Assembly: GCF_007713685.1 (NCBI RefSeq)
Contig: NZ_VMRJ01000003.1
Coordinates: forward strand, 1-64,000
DNA: 64,000 nucleotides
Source: Hymenobacter setariae
Lineage (GTDB): Bacteria > Bacteroidota > Bacteroidia > Cytophagales > Hymenobacteraceae
Direction of reading: 5' to 3'
The position numbers and the translations under genes were made by a program. A model generated the notes under the pieces. That model was not told the origin of the DNA, did no database searches, and saw only the letters and a program-made list of their open reading frames with translations. Every line of letters begins with the position of its first letter. Position 1 is the stretch's first letter. Shown piece by piece: positions 1 through 8,036 of the stretch.

Positions 1-90
1 GTTCACCTCTTCCCATTCCGAACAGAGTCGTTAAGCCCCGGTGCGCCTATGGTACTGCCTTCACCGGTGGGAGAGTCGGTCGCCGCCAAC
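1..90 (+). rRNA. rrf: 5S ribosomal RNA, 3' part
   Basis: The first 90 bases read as the middle and 3' end of a 5S rRNA: the loop CCATTCCGAACAGAG, then GTTAAGCCCCGG, and a 3' strand ending in GGTCGCCGCCAAC. The 5' part lies outside the window. A strong hairpin terminator follows 11 bases later. This places the window immediately downstream of an rRNA operon. No tRNA gene was seen after it. Confidence 0.9.
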
Positions 91-101
91 TTTACAACAA
101 C

Positions 102-150
102 GAGCCCCCTGCCCCTGCGCTTTCATCAGCGCTCGGCAGGGGGCTCTTGT
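102..150 (+). terminator. rRNA operon terminator
   Basis: A 12-bp perfect stem, GAGCCCCCTGCC at 102-113 pairing with GGCAGGGGGCTC at 135-146, lies just after the 5S end. It is the probable intrinsic terminator of the rRNA operon. Confidence 0.8.
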
Positions 151-270
151 CATTTAGCCCTACTACGAGATTGATTGTTTTTTGCATATGTATTGCTTTA
201 CTAAACAGTCTTACTTTCAGTAGATTTCGTGGAGTATGCTCATTTAGTTAATTGTCGAGCGTTATATATT

Positions 271-346
271 TTAAGCTACTGCTCAATAAAAAAGCCCACT
301 ATCTTGTCAATAAGATAGTGGGCTTTTTTATTGAGCAGTAGCTTAA
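271..346. terminator. 35-bp perfect inverted repeat, bidirectional terminator
   Basis: Arms 271-305 and 312-346 are perfectly complementary over 35 bp around a 6-base loop. Inner T-runs and A-runs give terminator character on both strands. The right arm overlaps the stop codon (343-345) of the minus-strand gene at 343-636, so the hairpin ends that gene and also faces the rRNA operon. Confidence 0.75.
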
Positions 347-636
347 AGCAAGTCTAGGGAGGCTTCGCTGACTTGTAAGTAAGTACCAGGGGCTAGGGGA
401 GGATTGGGGTCAAAATCTAATAGAAGAGCGCGCTGCTCTAAGTGACCATTTTGCGAAAGCTCCTCAACGGTACCAATCACAGTGTGAGGGGACTCGGGAA
501 GCATAACCGCCAGTGCTGTGTGCAAGCTATATGTTGCGAGCCAGTTAGGTATGGGTGCCGCTGGTACTACGAGTAGCCCTAGGCCGGGTAGCCGAACGCT
601 ATATTCTACTACAAAGGGAGCGGAAAGGTCCGGCAT
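343..636 (-). CDS. hypothetical protein, 97 aa
   Basis: A small protein with no recognised motif. It starts MPDLSAPFVVEY, is rich in Leu and Pro, and has no clear signal peptide or membrane segment. The ATG at 636-634 opens a frame that runs to a stop inside the strong hairpin at 271-346. The next minus-strand gene upstream ends only 15 bases away (652), so the two may be co-transcribed. Base composition is less GC-rich than the housekeeping genes. The function is unknown; it is kept as a gene because of its clean start, its stop and its dedicated terminator. Confidence 0.5.
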   Translation of the reverse strand: MPDLSAPFVVEYSVRLPGLGLLVVPAAPIPNWLATYSLHTALAVMLPESPHTVIGTVEELSQNGHLEQRALLLDFDPNPPLAPGTYLQVSEASLDLL

Positions 637-651
637 TATATAGCTGTCGAC

Positions 652-1083
652 TTAGCCTTTGCCGGCTTGTTTAATGAATCCCTTGTGCTTGCCGCGCTTC
701 TTGATACGAGTACCTTCTAGCATCTGTAACTCGATAGCTAGAGGTTCGCATGTTGTAATCAGAAATTCTTGTGGACCAAAACCGGCTGAGCTTACCATCA
801 GGTGGGGAGCCTGGGTGGGCACTGAAGGTAGGTCGAATGTGAAATAGCCTTCGTCGTTGGTAGTACGGGCTACGTAAGTGCCTTTGACCATAACGGTAGC
901 GCCAACCAGTGGGGTGCCGGCGTCAGACTTTACGTGCCCACTAAATGAACGGCAGGATAGCTGCACTGGCACCGGGCCGGTAGGCGCTTGGCCCGCCGCA
1001 ATGGGCTGAGTGGTTTGGGCTGAGGCCGAAATAACTTGCAGCAGCAGAGAGCAGGCCAGTGGTAGGAGGAAGGAGTATTTCAT
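652..1083 (-). CDS. secreted CarboxypepD-regulatory-like domain protein
   Basis: 143 aa starting at the ATG at 1083; a TTG six bases upstream is less likely. An N-terminal signal peptide (KYSFLLPLACSLLLQ, cleavage near SASAQ) precedes a beta-sandwich module with the family pattern FSGHVKSDAGTPLVGATV, then TTNDEGYFTFDLP, typical of CarboxypepD_reg-like domains in Bacteroidota. The C-terminus is basic (IKKRGKHKGF). Such domains are usually periplasmic or surface modules. No partner is evident, and the role of this stand-alone module is unknown. Confidence 0.7.
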   Translation of the reverse strand: MKYSFLLPLACSLLLQVISASAQTTQPIAAGQAPTGPVPVQLSCRSFSGHVKSDAGTPLVGATVMVKGTYVARTTNDEGYFTFDLPSVPTQAPHLMVSSAGFGPQEFLITTCEPLAIELQMLEGTRIKKRGKHKGFIKQAGKG

Positions 1084-1237
1084 CGACAAGAGATACTAGC
1101 TAAATAGGTGGGAATGTTGAGTAGGTTGCGGTGATAGAAGCGACCACTAAGCAACGCACGGCAGCGCTTAGTAACAAGTACTTTGCCAAGTATTTTGACT
1201 AGTACGCAATCACCCATAAAGAAGGTGAGCTGTTGCC

Positions 1238-1738
1238 CTATAGGGCCGCTGCGAGAGGATTTAGGGAATAGGTTGCCAACTGCTCAGCCGATAGGTTGCC
1301 ATTGAGCCATTCGGCGTCGAGTTCGGCACCTAGCTTTTTGTAGAATGCAATGGCGGGCTCATTCCAATCGAGTACCTGCCACTTGAGGCGCTGGGCACCA
1401 GTGCGGCGCGCCTCGGCTACTACGGCATCGAAGAGTAGCCGGCCGTAGCCACCACGGCGGGCCGCCTCCGTCACTACCAAGTCTTCGAGGTAAAGCATGC
1501 GGCCCTTCCAAGTAGAGTAGGCGGTGTAATAGAGAGCTAGGCCGACAAGGTCGGAGCCGTTTTCGAGGACGAAGAACCCAAAGATGGGCGATGGCCCAAA
1601 GCCATCTTGGCGCATCATTTCTAAGGTATTCGTGACGGCATCGGGCGCGCGCTCATAGACAGCGAGTTCCTGAATGAGTGCTAACACGCGGGATAAATCT
1701 TCTTCGCGCCCCCGGCGCAAGATGTGAGGAGTGGGTGC
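1238..1738 (-). CDS. GNAT family N-acetyltransferase
   Basis: 166 aa with the GNAT fold. It opens HILRRGREEDLSRVLALIQEL, like diamine acetyltransferase-type GNATs, and has YLEDLVVTEAARRGGYGRLL as beta4 plus the acetyl-CoA pyrophosphate loop, then WNEPAIAFYKKLGAEL near the C-terminus. It would transfer acetyl from acetyl-CoA to an amine; the substrate is unknown. There is no ATG near the N-terminus. The frame opens at a TTG at 1783, but that codon sits inside a hairpin that looks like the terminator of the upstream gene, so the TTG at 1738 (before APTPHILRR) is preferred. The start is uncertain. Confidence 0.75.
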   Translation of the reverse strand, partial: APTPHILRRGREEDLSRVLALIQELAVYERAPDAVTNTLEMMRQDGFGPSPIFGFFVLENGSDLVGLALYYTAYSTWKGRMLYLEDLVVTEAARRGGYGRLLFDAVVAEARRTGAQRLKWQVLDWNEPAIAFYKKLGAELDAEWLNGNLSAEQLATYSLNPLAAAL

Positions 1739-1776
1739 CAAGGTAGAGAAAGGATAGCTAATGACTTTAATAAAAA

Positions 1777-1841
1777 TGAGCAATGAGCAGGCGCCTAGGT
1801 TGCCCCCTGGTGGAGGAACTGGCGCGCCTGCCCATTGCTCA
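1777..1841 (-). terminator. hairpin terminator of the lipoprotein gene
   Basis: Imperfect arms near 1777-1796 (TGAGCAATGAGCAGGCGCC) and 1821-1841 are followed on the minus strand by a T-rich stretch (ATTTTTATT). It lies 25 bases past the stop of the 1866-2114 gene. Confidence 0.5.
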
Positions 1842-1865
1842 CTGTGTGTAGCAAGGCTGGGCCGA

Positions 1866-2114
1866 TTACATCTGCGGCTGCATTTTCTTGATGTCTTCGG
1901 TGGCGTTGGGGGCCGTTAGCTCGCGCGTAGGGTCGTTGGCGGCTGGTGCAGCAGCTTTGGCACCCTTGGTTGTGTCGGGGGCAGCGGGCAGGGGGGGGAG
2001 CGGCGTGGTGGCCACATCATCGTCGCCATCGTTTGTCGAGGGGCCGCAAGCGGGCATAGTCAGCAGAAGAACCGCCGAAGCGAGCAGCGCGGGCAGGAAA
2101 CGTTTCGTCATCAT
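1866..2114 (-). CDS. small lipoprotein, 82 aa
   Basis: A short protein with a lipoprotein signal: MTKRFLPALLASAVLLLTMPAC, with the lipobox Cys at about residue 23. The rest is low-complexity, with an Asp run (NDGDDD) and Pro/Ala/Thr-rich sequence, and probably disordered. There are two adjacent ATGs (2114 and 2111), either of which could start it. It is predicted to be membrane-anchored in the periplasm or on the surface. The function is unknown. A hairpin terminator follows at 1777-1841. Confidence 0.6.
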   Translation of the reverse strand: MMTKRFLPALLASAVLLLTMPACGPSTNDGDDDVATTPLPPLPAAPDTTKGAKAAAPAANDPTRELTAPNATEDIKKMQPQM

Positions 2115-2236
2115 GAAAGAAAGCCGGAATTAAGGCTGCAAGTTACGCAGGCCGAAGCCTAATGCAGGAGAGAACTACGTAGCAGCAGCGGTTTGGATAT
2201 GGTAGTGCATCGTGCAGGACGCCTAGGGTAGCGGGC

Positions 2237-2677
2237 TCATAGTCCTTTACTTAGTAGCCAGCCGAGCCAACTGGCGCGGGCGGTCCAGGCTGATGTGCGC
2301 AGCCAGTTGGTGCGCACGAGGCCATCAAGAGCGACGTAATCGTAGCCACCAGCTGCGAGGCGATTGTGAAAGGGGACGGAGACCAAAAAAGTAACGCCCC
2401 ACACTACCAGCACCAGGGCTAGCTGCCCTAGGGCCGTGCCCGCGCCCCAAAGGGAGTAAGCTGCCCAGGCCAGCCAGCTGGCCAGTGCTAGCTCAGCTAC
2501 CATGGGGGCACCCACCACCCAGCCCATGCCACGAGTATGTGCTGCGTGGTACCGGGCAAATTCGTTTTTACCAACGAGGGTCAGGGCCGGATAGGTGACG
2601 AGTTGTACTACCCAAATGACTCCGGTGAGGTAAGCTGCCACCGCAAAGTTGAGCAGAAGCAAGTGCGAGAATGGCAT
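2237..2677 (-). CDS. DUF1772-like integral membrane protein
   Basis: 146 aa with about four hydrophobic helices (LLLLNFAVAAYLTGVIWVV; MVAELALASWLAWAAYSLW; LALVLVVWGVTFLVSVPFH; a C-terminal amphipathic stretch). The pattern VPFHNRL followed by LVRTNWLRTSAWTARA resembles the DUF1772/anthrone-oxygenase-like membrane family, whose biochemical role in bacteria is unclear. The ATG at 2677 (MPFSHLLL) is preferred over a TTG at 2707. It is divergent from the M13 peptidase gene across a 134-bp gap. Confidence 0.6.
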   Translation of the reverse strand: MPFSHLLLLNFAVAAYLTGVIWVVQLVTYPALTLVGKNEFARYHAAHTRGMGWVVGAPMVAELALASWLAWAAYSLWGAGTALGQLALVLVVWGVTFLVSVPFHNRLAAGGYDYVALDGLVRTNWLRTSAWTARASWLGWLLSKGL

Positions 2678-2775
2678 ACGGGGCGTCCGAGAAATGGAGT
2701 GGTGCAACTGTCCTACGCAAAGTGCCGCCTGTTAGGTAAAGAGCCCTGCTAAGCCTAGTTTTAGCAGGGTATTCA

Positions 2776-2808
2776 CTTGTTTGCTGGCGAAGGCTTACAC
2801 TACTTTTA
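2776..2808 (+). promoter_or_regulatory. putative promoter of the M13 peptidase gene
   Basis: CTTG at 2776-2779 and TACTTTTA at 2801-2808 fit the Bacteroidota -33 (TTTG) and -7 (TAnnTTTG) pattern with one mismatch each. The TTG-to-TA distance is 24 bp. The start codon at 2812 lies at or next to the expected transcription start, so the message would be almost leaderless. Confidence 0.4.
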
Positions 2809-2811
2809 TTC

Positions 2812-4860
2812 ATGAACAAAAACTTGTGGGCGCTGCCGCTGCTGGCCGCCCTAGCTACGGCCTGCAATTCTACTTCGACTAATACAGCAGGCGCCGATGG
2901 TAAGCCCGATTTACTATATGCGGCCCTCGACACGACGGTAGCGCCGGGCGACGACTTTTTTAGTTACGCCAACGGTACTTGGATTAAGAACCATCCGATT
3001 CCGGCTTCGGAAAGTAATTCGGGTATCGGCATCGAGGTGCAGAAAGAGGTATATGGCCGCTTGCGCCAAACGAGCATCGATGCGGCTAAGGCCAACGCCG
3101 CTGCTGGCAGCAACCAACAGAAAATAGGCGATTTCTGGGCTGTGGGTATTGATTCGCTGAAAGCCGATAAATTGGGTATCGCTCCTATAAAGCCGGAGCT
3201 TGACCGCATCGCGGCTATGAAGACGGCGGCCGACGTGCCGGGTGTCATTGCCCACGAGATTCCGCTGGGTGTGCGTGCACTCATCGGCCCGCGGGTGGGG
3301 CAGGATGATAAAAACAGCGATAAAATGGCGCTGTACCTGCACCAGAGCGGCCTAGGTCTGCCTAACCGTGATTATTACTTTAATACCGATACGCGCACCA
3401 AGAACATTCGCCGGTCCTACGTGCGGCACGTGGCAAATACCTTCAAGCTCCTAGGTCAAGATTCGACCACGGCCAATGCCAACGCGGCGCGGGTGATGGC
3501 CCTGGAAACTGCCCTGGCTAGGTCGTCGCGCAAGCTGGAGGCCCTGCGCGACCCGTACAAAAACTACAACAAGATGACCCTGGCACAGCTCGACAAGCTG
3601 ACGCCCGGCCTCGACTGGAAAACGTGGTTTGCCCAGATGGGCGCCACCAACGTCGATAGCGTAATTGTGGGTCAGCCCGAGTTTTACCAGATGGTGGGGC
3701 AGTTGCTCAAGACGAAGCCTGTGGACGACTGGAAGGCCTACCTCACCTGGCAGGTTACCCGCGAGTTTGCGCCCACACTCAGCCAGCCGTTTGTGGATGA
3801 GAGCTTCCGCTTTTATGGCACCACGTTGCGCGGTGCCAAGGCCATGCGCCCCCGCTGGAAGCGCGTGCTCGACATGGAGGAAGATGCCCTGGGTGATGCC
3901 CTAGGTCAGCTTTTTGTGAAGGAATACTTCAAGCCCGAGGCGAAGGCGCGCTACGATACCTTGGTTAAGAACGTGGTATCATCGTTTGCGCAGCACATTC
4001 AAAACGTGGATTGGATGAGCGCGCCCACCAAAGTAGTGGCGCTGGACAAGCTCCACAAAATCACGCCCAAGGTGGGCTACCCCAACAAGTGGAAAGATTA
4101 CTCTAACCTGACCATCGACCGCAGCTCGCTCACGGCCAACGTAATGCGTGCCAACCAGTGGCAGTACAACTACCAACTAAACAAGCTAGGCAAGCCCGTA
4201 GACCGCACCGAGTGGGGCATGACGCCCCAGACCTACAACGCCTACTACAACCCCAGCAACAACGAGATTGTGCTGCCCGCCGCCGCCTTTGCCGTACCCA
4301 CACTGCTCGATGCCGATGCCGACGATGCGCTGGTGTATGGCTACGCTGGCGCCAGCACCATCGGCCACGAACTCACTCACGGCTTTGATGACGAAGGCAG
4401 CCAGTTTGACGCTAAGGGCAACCTGCACGAGTGGTGGAGCAAGGAAGACCGCAAGCGCTTCAATGAACGAGTGGCCGTTATCGTGAAGCAATTCAACGGC
4501 TACACGCTGCTCGACTCGCTGCATATCAATGGCAAGGCCACGGCCGGTGAGAATATTGCCGACCTAGGGGGCATTGTCATTGGGTTAGATGCCTTTAAGA
4601 AGACGAAGCAGTATAAAGAGGGCAAGAAAATAAACGGCCTGACGCCGGTACAACGCTACTTCCTGGGCTACGCCCTAGGGTGGCAAATGCACGTGCGCGA
4701 CGAGAGCCTTGCCTCGCAGCTGCTCACTGATGTGCACTCGCCGGCTCAGTACCGCGTGAACGGCCCAATGGCCGACGTGCCCGCCTTCTACGAGGCCTTT
4801 GGCGTGAAGCCGGGCCAGAAACTTTATATCCCAGACTCGGCGCGGGTGAAAATATGGTAG
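2812..4860 (+). CDS. M13 family metallopeptidase (neprilysin/PepO-like), lipoprotein
   Basis: 682 aa, the usual length for bacterial M13 zinc endopeptidases. The N-terminus MNKNLWALPLLAALATAC is a lipoprotein signal with the Cys at residue 18, so the enzyme is exported and lipid-anchored. The M13 N-terminal domain starts at PGDDFFSYANGTWIKNHPIP. The catalytic site GHELTHGFDDEG places HELTH at residues 519-523, and the third zinc ligand is in GENIADLGG; both are intact. A typical C-terminus (DVHSPAQYRVNGPMAD) follows. It would cleave small extracellular peptides. It is probably a single-gene unit: the next gene has its own -7 element. Confidence 0.92.
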   Translation: MNKNLWALPLLAALATACNSTSTNTAGADGKPDLLYAALDTTVAPGDDFFSYANGTWIKNHPIPASESNSGIGIEVQKEVYGRLRQTSIDAAKANAAAGSNQQKIGDFWAVGIDSLKADKLGIAPIKPELDRIAAMKTAADVPGVIAHEIPLGVRALIGPRVGQDDKNSDKMALYLHQSGLGLPNRDYYFNTDTRTKNIRRSYVRHVANTFKLLGQDSTTANANAARVMALETALARSSRKLEALRDPYKNYNKMTLAQLDKLTPGLDWKTWFAQMGATNVDSVIVGQPEFYQMVGQLLKTKPVDDWKAYLTWQVTREFAPTLSQPFVDESFRFYGTTLRGAKAMRPRWKRVLDMEEDALGDALGQLFVKEYFKPEAKARYDTLVKNVVSSFAQHIQNVDWMSAPTKVVALDKLHKITPKVGYPNKWKDYSNLTIDRSSLTANVMRANQWQYNYQLNKLGKPVDRTEWGMTPQTYNAYYNPSNNEIVLPAAAFAVPTLLDADADDALVYGYAGASTIGHELTHGFDDEGSQFDAKGNLHEWWSKEDRKRFNERVAVIVKQFNGYTLLDSLHINGKATAGENIADLGGIVIGLDAFKKTKQYKEGKKINGLTPVQRYFLGYALGWQMHVRDESLASQLLTDVHSPAQYRVNGPMADVPAFYEAFGVKPGQKLYIPDSARVKIW

Positions 4861-4935
4861 CGCTTAAAGCTGAAAAATGAGCATCATAGTAGAATGAAAA
4901 CCAGATGAATGTAAGCCCAGCCTGCGCGCCGGGCT

Positions 4936-4943
4936 TACTTTTG
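4936..4943 (+). promoter_or_regulatory. putative -7 element of the porin gene
   Basis: TACTTTTG matches the Bacteroidota -7 consensus TAnnTTTG exactly and lies 33 bp before the ATG at 4976. No clear -33 TTTG was seen. Confidence 0.35.
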
Positions 4944-4975
4944 CCGGGCGTACGGTCGCTTTTGTTTTCCGATTG

Positions 4976-6382
4976 ATGTCTCTTTACCTTTTGCGGGCGC
5001 TCACTGTAGCGGGGTTAGTAAGTGGAGCGGGCCGCGCCGTGGCCCAGGGCGGCGTGACGCCACCCGCCAGCACCTTTCCTGCCCGGCAGCCGGCGGCGGC
5101 CTCGGCCCAGCAGCCCGTGCACTACGACCACGATGCTTCGCAGAAATGGAGCGTCCATTTTCAGCAAACTGTTATTCAGCAGTGGCACAATAACTTCACG
5201 CCGCGCTACGCGGGTGATTTTAGCTTGCAGGCGCGTGAGCAAGCGAAACTCTCGCTTACTACCACTGCCTTTATTGGGCGCAAGCTATGGAAGGGCGCGG
5301 CGGTGTACTTCAACCCTGAAGTAGCGGGTGGCAGCGGCCTAAGCGGGGCCACCGGTATTGGGGGCGCGCCCAACGGCGAAACCTTCCGCATAGGCGACCC
5401 TGCCCCACAGGTGTACCTAGCGCGCCTGTATCTGCGCCAGCTATGGGCCTTGAGCCAAGAAACCGAGCAGTTTGAGGACGATAACAACCAAGTAGCTGGC
5501 CCGCGTCCCAAACGTTACTTGGCCCTGAATGTGGGCAAATTCAGCATTGCTGACTACTTCGACCAGAACAACTATTCGCACGACCCGCGCACGCAGTTTT
5601 TCAACTGGAGCCTGATGAGTGCCGGCGGCTGGGATTACCCCGCCAACACCCGCGGCTACACCGTGGGGGCAGTGCTCGAATACGTGGCGCCGGCTTTTGC
5701 GCTACGCGGCGGCCTCTCGGCCATGCCTACCGATGCCAATGGCCCCGTGCTAGACTTTCACTACGGCAAGGCCCAGGCTATTACCCTAGAAGTCACTAAG
5801 CCCTATACGCTGGGCGGCCACCCCGGCACGGTACGCCTGCTGGGCTTCCGCAACCAAGCCGCGATGGGCAACTATAACCTCGCTGTGCGCACGGCCGGCT
5901 TGGCTGGTCCCGACATCACGGCTGTGCGTGCCGAGCGCCGCACTAAGTACGGGGCAGTGCTGAATGCCGAGCAAGAAATAACGCCCAACGTGGGCATTTT
6001 TGGACGCCTTAGCTACAACGATGGGCACAATGAAACCTGGGCCTTCACTGAAATCGACCACAGCCTGAGCCTAGGCGTCACGAGTGCGGGCACCCGCTGG
6101 CGGCGCCCCACCGACCGCCTAGGTATCGCGGCCGTGGCCAACGGCCTTTCCCCCGAGCATCGTGCCTACCTAGCGACGGGGGGCTCGGGCTTCATCCTCG
6201 GCGATGGGCGGCTCGATTATGGGCTGGAGTATATCGGGGAGGTATACTACAGTATCGATTTTCCGCGTTATCACGCTGCGCTGAGTCCTGACTATCAGAT
6301 TATTTTCAACCCTGGTTATAATACTAGTCGGGTGTCGGGGCCAATACACGTAGTAGCGCTGCGGGTACACGTCGAGTTTTAG
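4976..6382 (+). CDS. carbohydrate porin (OprB-like) outer-membrane protein
   Basis: 468 aa. It has a signal peptide (SLYLLRALTVAGLVSGAGRAVAQ), then a long beta-rich protein with alternating residues and a terminal strand VVALRVHVEF ending in Phe, as in outer-membrane barrels. Segments such as WSVHFQQTVIQQWHNNF, VYFNPEVAGGSGLS and LNVGKFSIADYFDQNNYSHDPRTQFFNW resemble OprB-type carbohydrate porins of Bacteroidota. It would admit small solutes, but the actual substrate cannot be told. The ATG at 4976 is chosen over the TTG at 4973. No sugar-uptake neighbours were seen. Confidence 0.75.
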   Translation: MSLYLLRALTVAGLVSGAGRAVAQGGVTPPASTFPARQPAAASAQQPVHYDHDASQKWSVHFQQTVIQQWHNNFTPRYAGDFSLQAREQAKLSLTTTAFIGRKLWKGAAVYFNPEVAGGSGLSGATGIGGAPNGETFRIGDPAPQVYLARLYLRQLWALSQETEQFEDDNNQVAGPRPKRYLALNVGKFSIADYFDQNNYSHDPRTQFFNWSLMSAGGWDYPANTRGYTVGAVLEYVAPAFALRGGLSAMPTDANGPVLDFHYGKAQAITLEVTKPYTLGGHPGTVRLLGFRNQAAMGNYNLAVRTAGLAGPDITAVRAERRTKYGAVLNAEQEITPNVGIFGRLSYNDGHNETWAFTEIDHSLSLGVTSAGTRWRRPTDRLGIAAVANGLSPEHRAYLATGGSGFILGDGRLDYGLEYIGEVYYSIDFPRYHAALSPDYQIIFNPGYNTSRVSGPIHVVALRVHVEF

Positions 6383-6444
6383 AAAGGCAGGTATCCTAGT
6401 GGGTATTACAGCTTATCGAGCCGATTCAGCGCCCGCGCTTGCTT

Positions 6445-6452
6445 TATTTTTG
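6445..6452 (+). promoter_or_regulatory. putative -7 element of the S1/P1 nuclease gene
   Basis: TATTTTTG matches TAnnTTTG exactly, 53 bp before the chosen ATG at 6505. Because it lies inside the upstream in-frame extension (from 6439), it argues for the later start. Confidence 0.4.
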
Positions 6453-6461
6453 CAACCCATC

Positions 6462-6494
6462 GACCGGCAGGGTGTCCTTGCCGGTCTTTTTATT
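6462..6494 (+). terminator. hairpin plus T-run between porin and nuclease genes
   Basis: Arms GACCGGCA (6462-6469) and TGCCGGTC (6479-6486) are followed by TTTTTATTT. It is the probable porin terminator, but it lies downstream of the -7 element at 6445-6452, so it would also sit in the 5' leader of the nuclease message and could act as an attenuator. Confidence 0.55.
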
Positions 6495-6504
6495 TCCTAG
6501 GTCA

Positions 6505-7293
6505 ATGAAGAAGTTTTTGTTTGCGCTGGCCGTGTGGGCCGCGCTGCCGCTGAGCAGCTGGGCTTGGGGCGTAGATGGCCACCGGGCTGTAGGGCTCATT
6601 GCCGACCGCCACCTCACCGATAAGGCGCGCCGCCAAGTGACAGCCTTACTTGGCACCCAAACCCTGGCTCTCGTAAGCACCCAGCCCGACGAGATGCGCT
6701 ACCTACCTGAGTTCAAGGAAACCGCGCCGTGGCACTATGTGAACACCGCGCTAGGCCTAGGGCACGACCAGTACCTGCAAGCCGTGAAAGGCCAAACTAA
6801 CCCCAACGCCTACAACGTGCTGGTGGCTAAAATGAAAGAGATGCGCGACCCTGCCAAGACCCAAGCGCAGCGGGCCGAGGCGCTCATTTTTGTAGTGCAC
6901 ATCGTGGGCGACATGCACCAGCCCATGCACACTGGCCGCGCCGAAGACAAGGGTGGCAACGACATCAAGCTGACCTACCGCGGCAAGGATACAAACCTGC
7001 ACAGCCTCTGGGATAGTGGCCTGCTCGACTACCAGGGCCTCACATACACCGAGATGGGCCAGCAATATGATGCAGCCGTGCCCGCCGCCCTAGCCAAAAC
7101 CTGGCAGTCCGTTCAGGACCCCGCCGAGTGGCTATTCGAATCGTACACTGCCGCCACTCAGCTTTACGCCGAGGCAGCTCAAAATGCCAATCCCGACTAC
7201 CGCTATTACCCCGCTCACGCTGACCTAATGAAGCACCGCATCCAGCAAGCAGGCATCCGGCTAGCGGCGGTACTGAACGAGGCGTTTAAATAG
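6505..7293 (+). CDS. S1/P1-type nuclease, secreted
   Basis: 262 aa from the ATG at 6505. The signal peptide MKKFLFALAVWAALPLSSWA leaves a mature N-terminal Trp (WGVDGHRAVG), which in S1/P1 nucleases is itself a zinc ligand. Further metal-site motifs are GVDGHR, WHYVN and HIVGDMHQPMHTGRAEDKGGND, then LHSLWDSGLLD. This is the full set expected for a trinuclear-zinc, single-strand-specific nuclease/3'-nucleotidase. Export suggests scavenging of extracellular nucleic acids. An earlier in-frame ATG at 6439 would bury the signal peptide and is rejected. Confidence 0.92.
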   Translation: MKKFLFALAVWAALPLSSWAWGVDGHRAVGLIADRHLTDKARRQVTALLGTQTLALVSTQPDEMRYLPEFKETAPWHYVNTALGLGHDQYLQAVKGQTNPNAYNVLVAKMKEMRDPAKTQAQRAEALIFVVHIVGDMHQPMHTGRAEDKGGNDIKLTYRGKDTNLHSLWDSGLLDYQGLTYTEMGQQYDAAVPAALAKTWQSVQDPAEWLFESYTAATQLYAEAAQNANPDYRYYPAHADLMKHRIQQAGIRLAAVLNEAFK

Positions 7294-7385
7294 CGAAGCG
7301 CAGGAGTTCGGCTTACGGGCAATCAACGCGCCCTAGGGTAGCCTGCCCGACTCACTACGCCCAAACAGAAAGTCAGCGCTACACG

Positions 7386-7426
7386 AAAAAGGCCCGCCGC
7401 TTCAACTCGAAGCGGCGGGCCTTTTT
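7386..7426 (+). terminator. nuclease gene terminator
   Basis: A 17-bp perfect stem (7386-7402 with 7410-7426) has AAAAAGGCCCGCCGCTT as left arm and a 7-base loop, ending in TTTTT. It lies 93 bp past the nuclease stop. Confidence 0.8.
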
Positions 7427-7668
7427 GGGCGCTAAGCAGATAAAAGCCAGGAGCTACGTTACCAATACATTAGCGGAATAAACAGCCAAAGTTACGGTGA
7501 CTGCCGCTTGGTGGGCAAGTGGTCGAAAAATCACAGCTTTTTTTTAACCGCCTGGAAAAGCGGTAAAGCGCGTGGTATTGACGGGTTTTGAGACCGAAAC
7601 CTTTACTGCGAAAACTCCCGCAAAAATGTTTTTTACAAGGAAGTTATGGCACCGAAAAAAGGAAGTCG
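7427..7668. other. intergenic stretch, nothing recognised
   Basis: About 240 bp without a convincing gene. It contains an 8-T run (near 7538-7545) and becomes A/T-rich towards the -7 element at 7669. No tRNA, known riboswitch core or coding motif was seen. Confidence 0.4.
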
Positions 7669-7676
7669 TAATTTTG
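7669..7676 (+). promoter_or_regulatory. putative -7 element before the possible small RNA
   Basis: TAATTTTG matches TAnnTTTG exactly. The expected transcript start is about 7681. Only a weak -33 candidate (TTATG, 7644-7648) precedes it. Confidence 0.4.
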
Positions 7677-7680
7677 CACC

Positions 7681-7829
7681 GTGAACGCACGTAACCACCA
7701 GTGGATGATGCGCGGCGCGGCCCAACCGGCGGCTCTGCGAAAAGACTGGCAGGCTGTTGCCGCCGTTTCCGTTGCGTTTTGCGATTCGTTTGTTCGAGTG
7801 CCGCCCCATTTGGTTGAGGCGGTTTTTTT
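7681..7829 (+). ncRNA. candidate small RNA or 5' leader upstream of pyrF
   Basis: A roughly 150-base stretch bounded by an exact -7 match (7669-7676) and a CCGCC/GGCGG hairpin with seven T's (7801-7829). A GTG-initiated frame of 77 codons crosses it (7681-7914) but shows no protein-like features. No 6S, SRP, tmRNA, RNase P, TPP or cobalamin core was recognised. It could be an independent small RNA or an attenuated leader of pyrF. Confidence 0.3.
7801..7829 (+). terminator. weak hairpin with T7 run
   Basis: CCGCC (7801-7805) and GGCGG (7818-7822) form a short stem, followed directly by TTTTTTT (7823-7829). Confidence 0.5.
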
Positions 7830-7929
7830 GTGCCCGGTTGGCGCGCGTACTATCGTAGGTGTAGTCACCGCTTGCGAAAACGCTGCCCTGATGCAATACG
7901 AAAAGATTGTTTAAGTAATTGACTGCGAA

Positions 7930-7959
7930 GCGCCCGGCCCTGCCGGGCGCTTTTGTTTT
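7930..7959 (+). terminator. hairpin terminator before pyrF
   Basis: GCGCCCGGC (7930-7938) pairs with GCCGGGCGC (7942-7950) across a 3-base loop, followed by TTTTGTTTT. This is a second terminator-like hairpin within 130 bp of the first. Confidence 0.65.
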
Positions 7960-7971
7960 ATCTGGTTTCAA

Positions 7972-8033
7972 GTTGCGCGGACTTTGTAGTCCGCGCCCCC
8001 CTAGCCAAACGCGGACTGCAAAGTCCGCGCAAC
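7972..8033. repeat. REP-like palindrome, GCGGACT family
   Basis: 24-bp arms (7972-7995 and 8010-8033) are complementary with one mismatch. Each arm is itself near-palindromic around GCGGACTTTGTAGTCCGC. It ends 3 bp before the pyrF start codon. A decayed relative is at 45623-45729. Confidence 0.7.
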
Positions 8034-8036
8034 ACT

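Noticed and set aside
7681..7914. GTG-started 77-codon frame upstream of pyrF
   Set aside because: It crosses a terminator-like hairpin with a T7 run, has no protein-like features, and an overlapping minus-strand frame is equally long; treated as non-coding.
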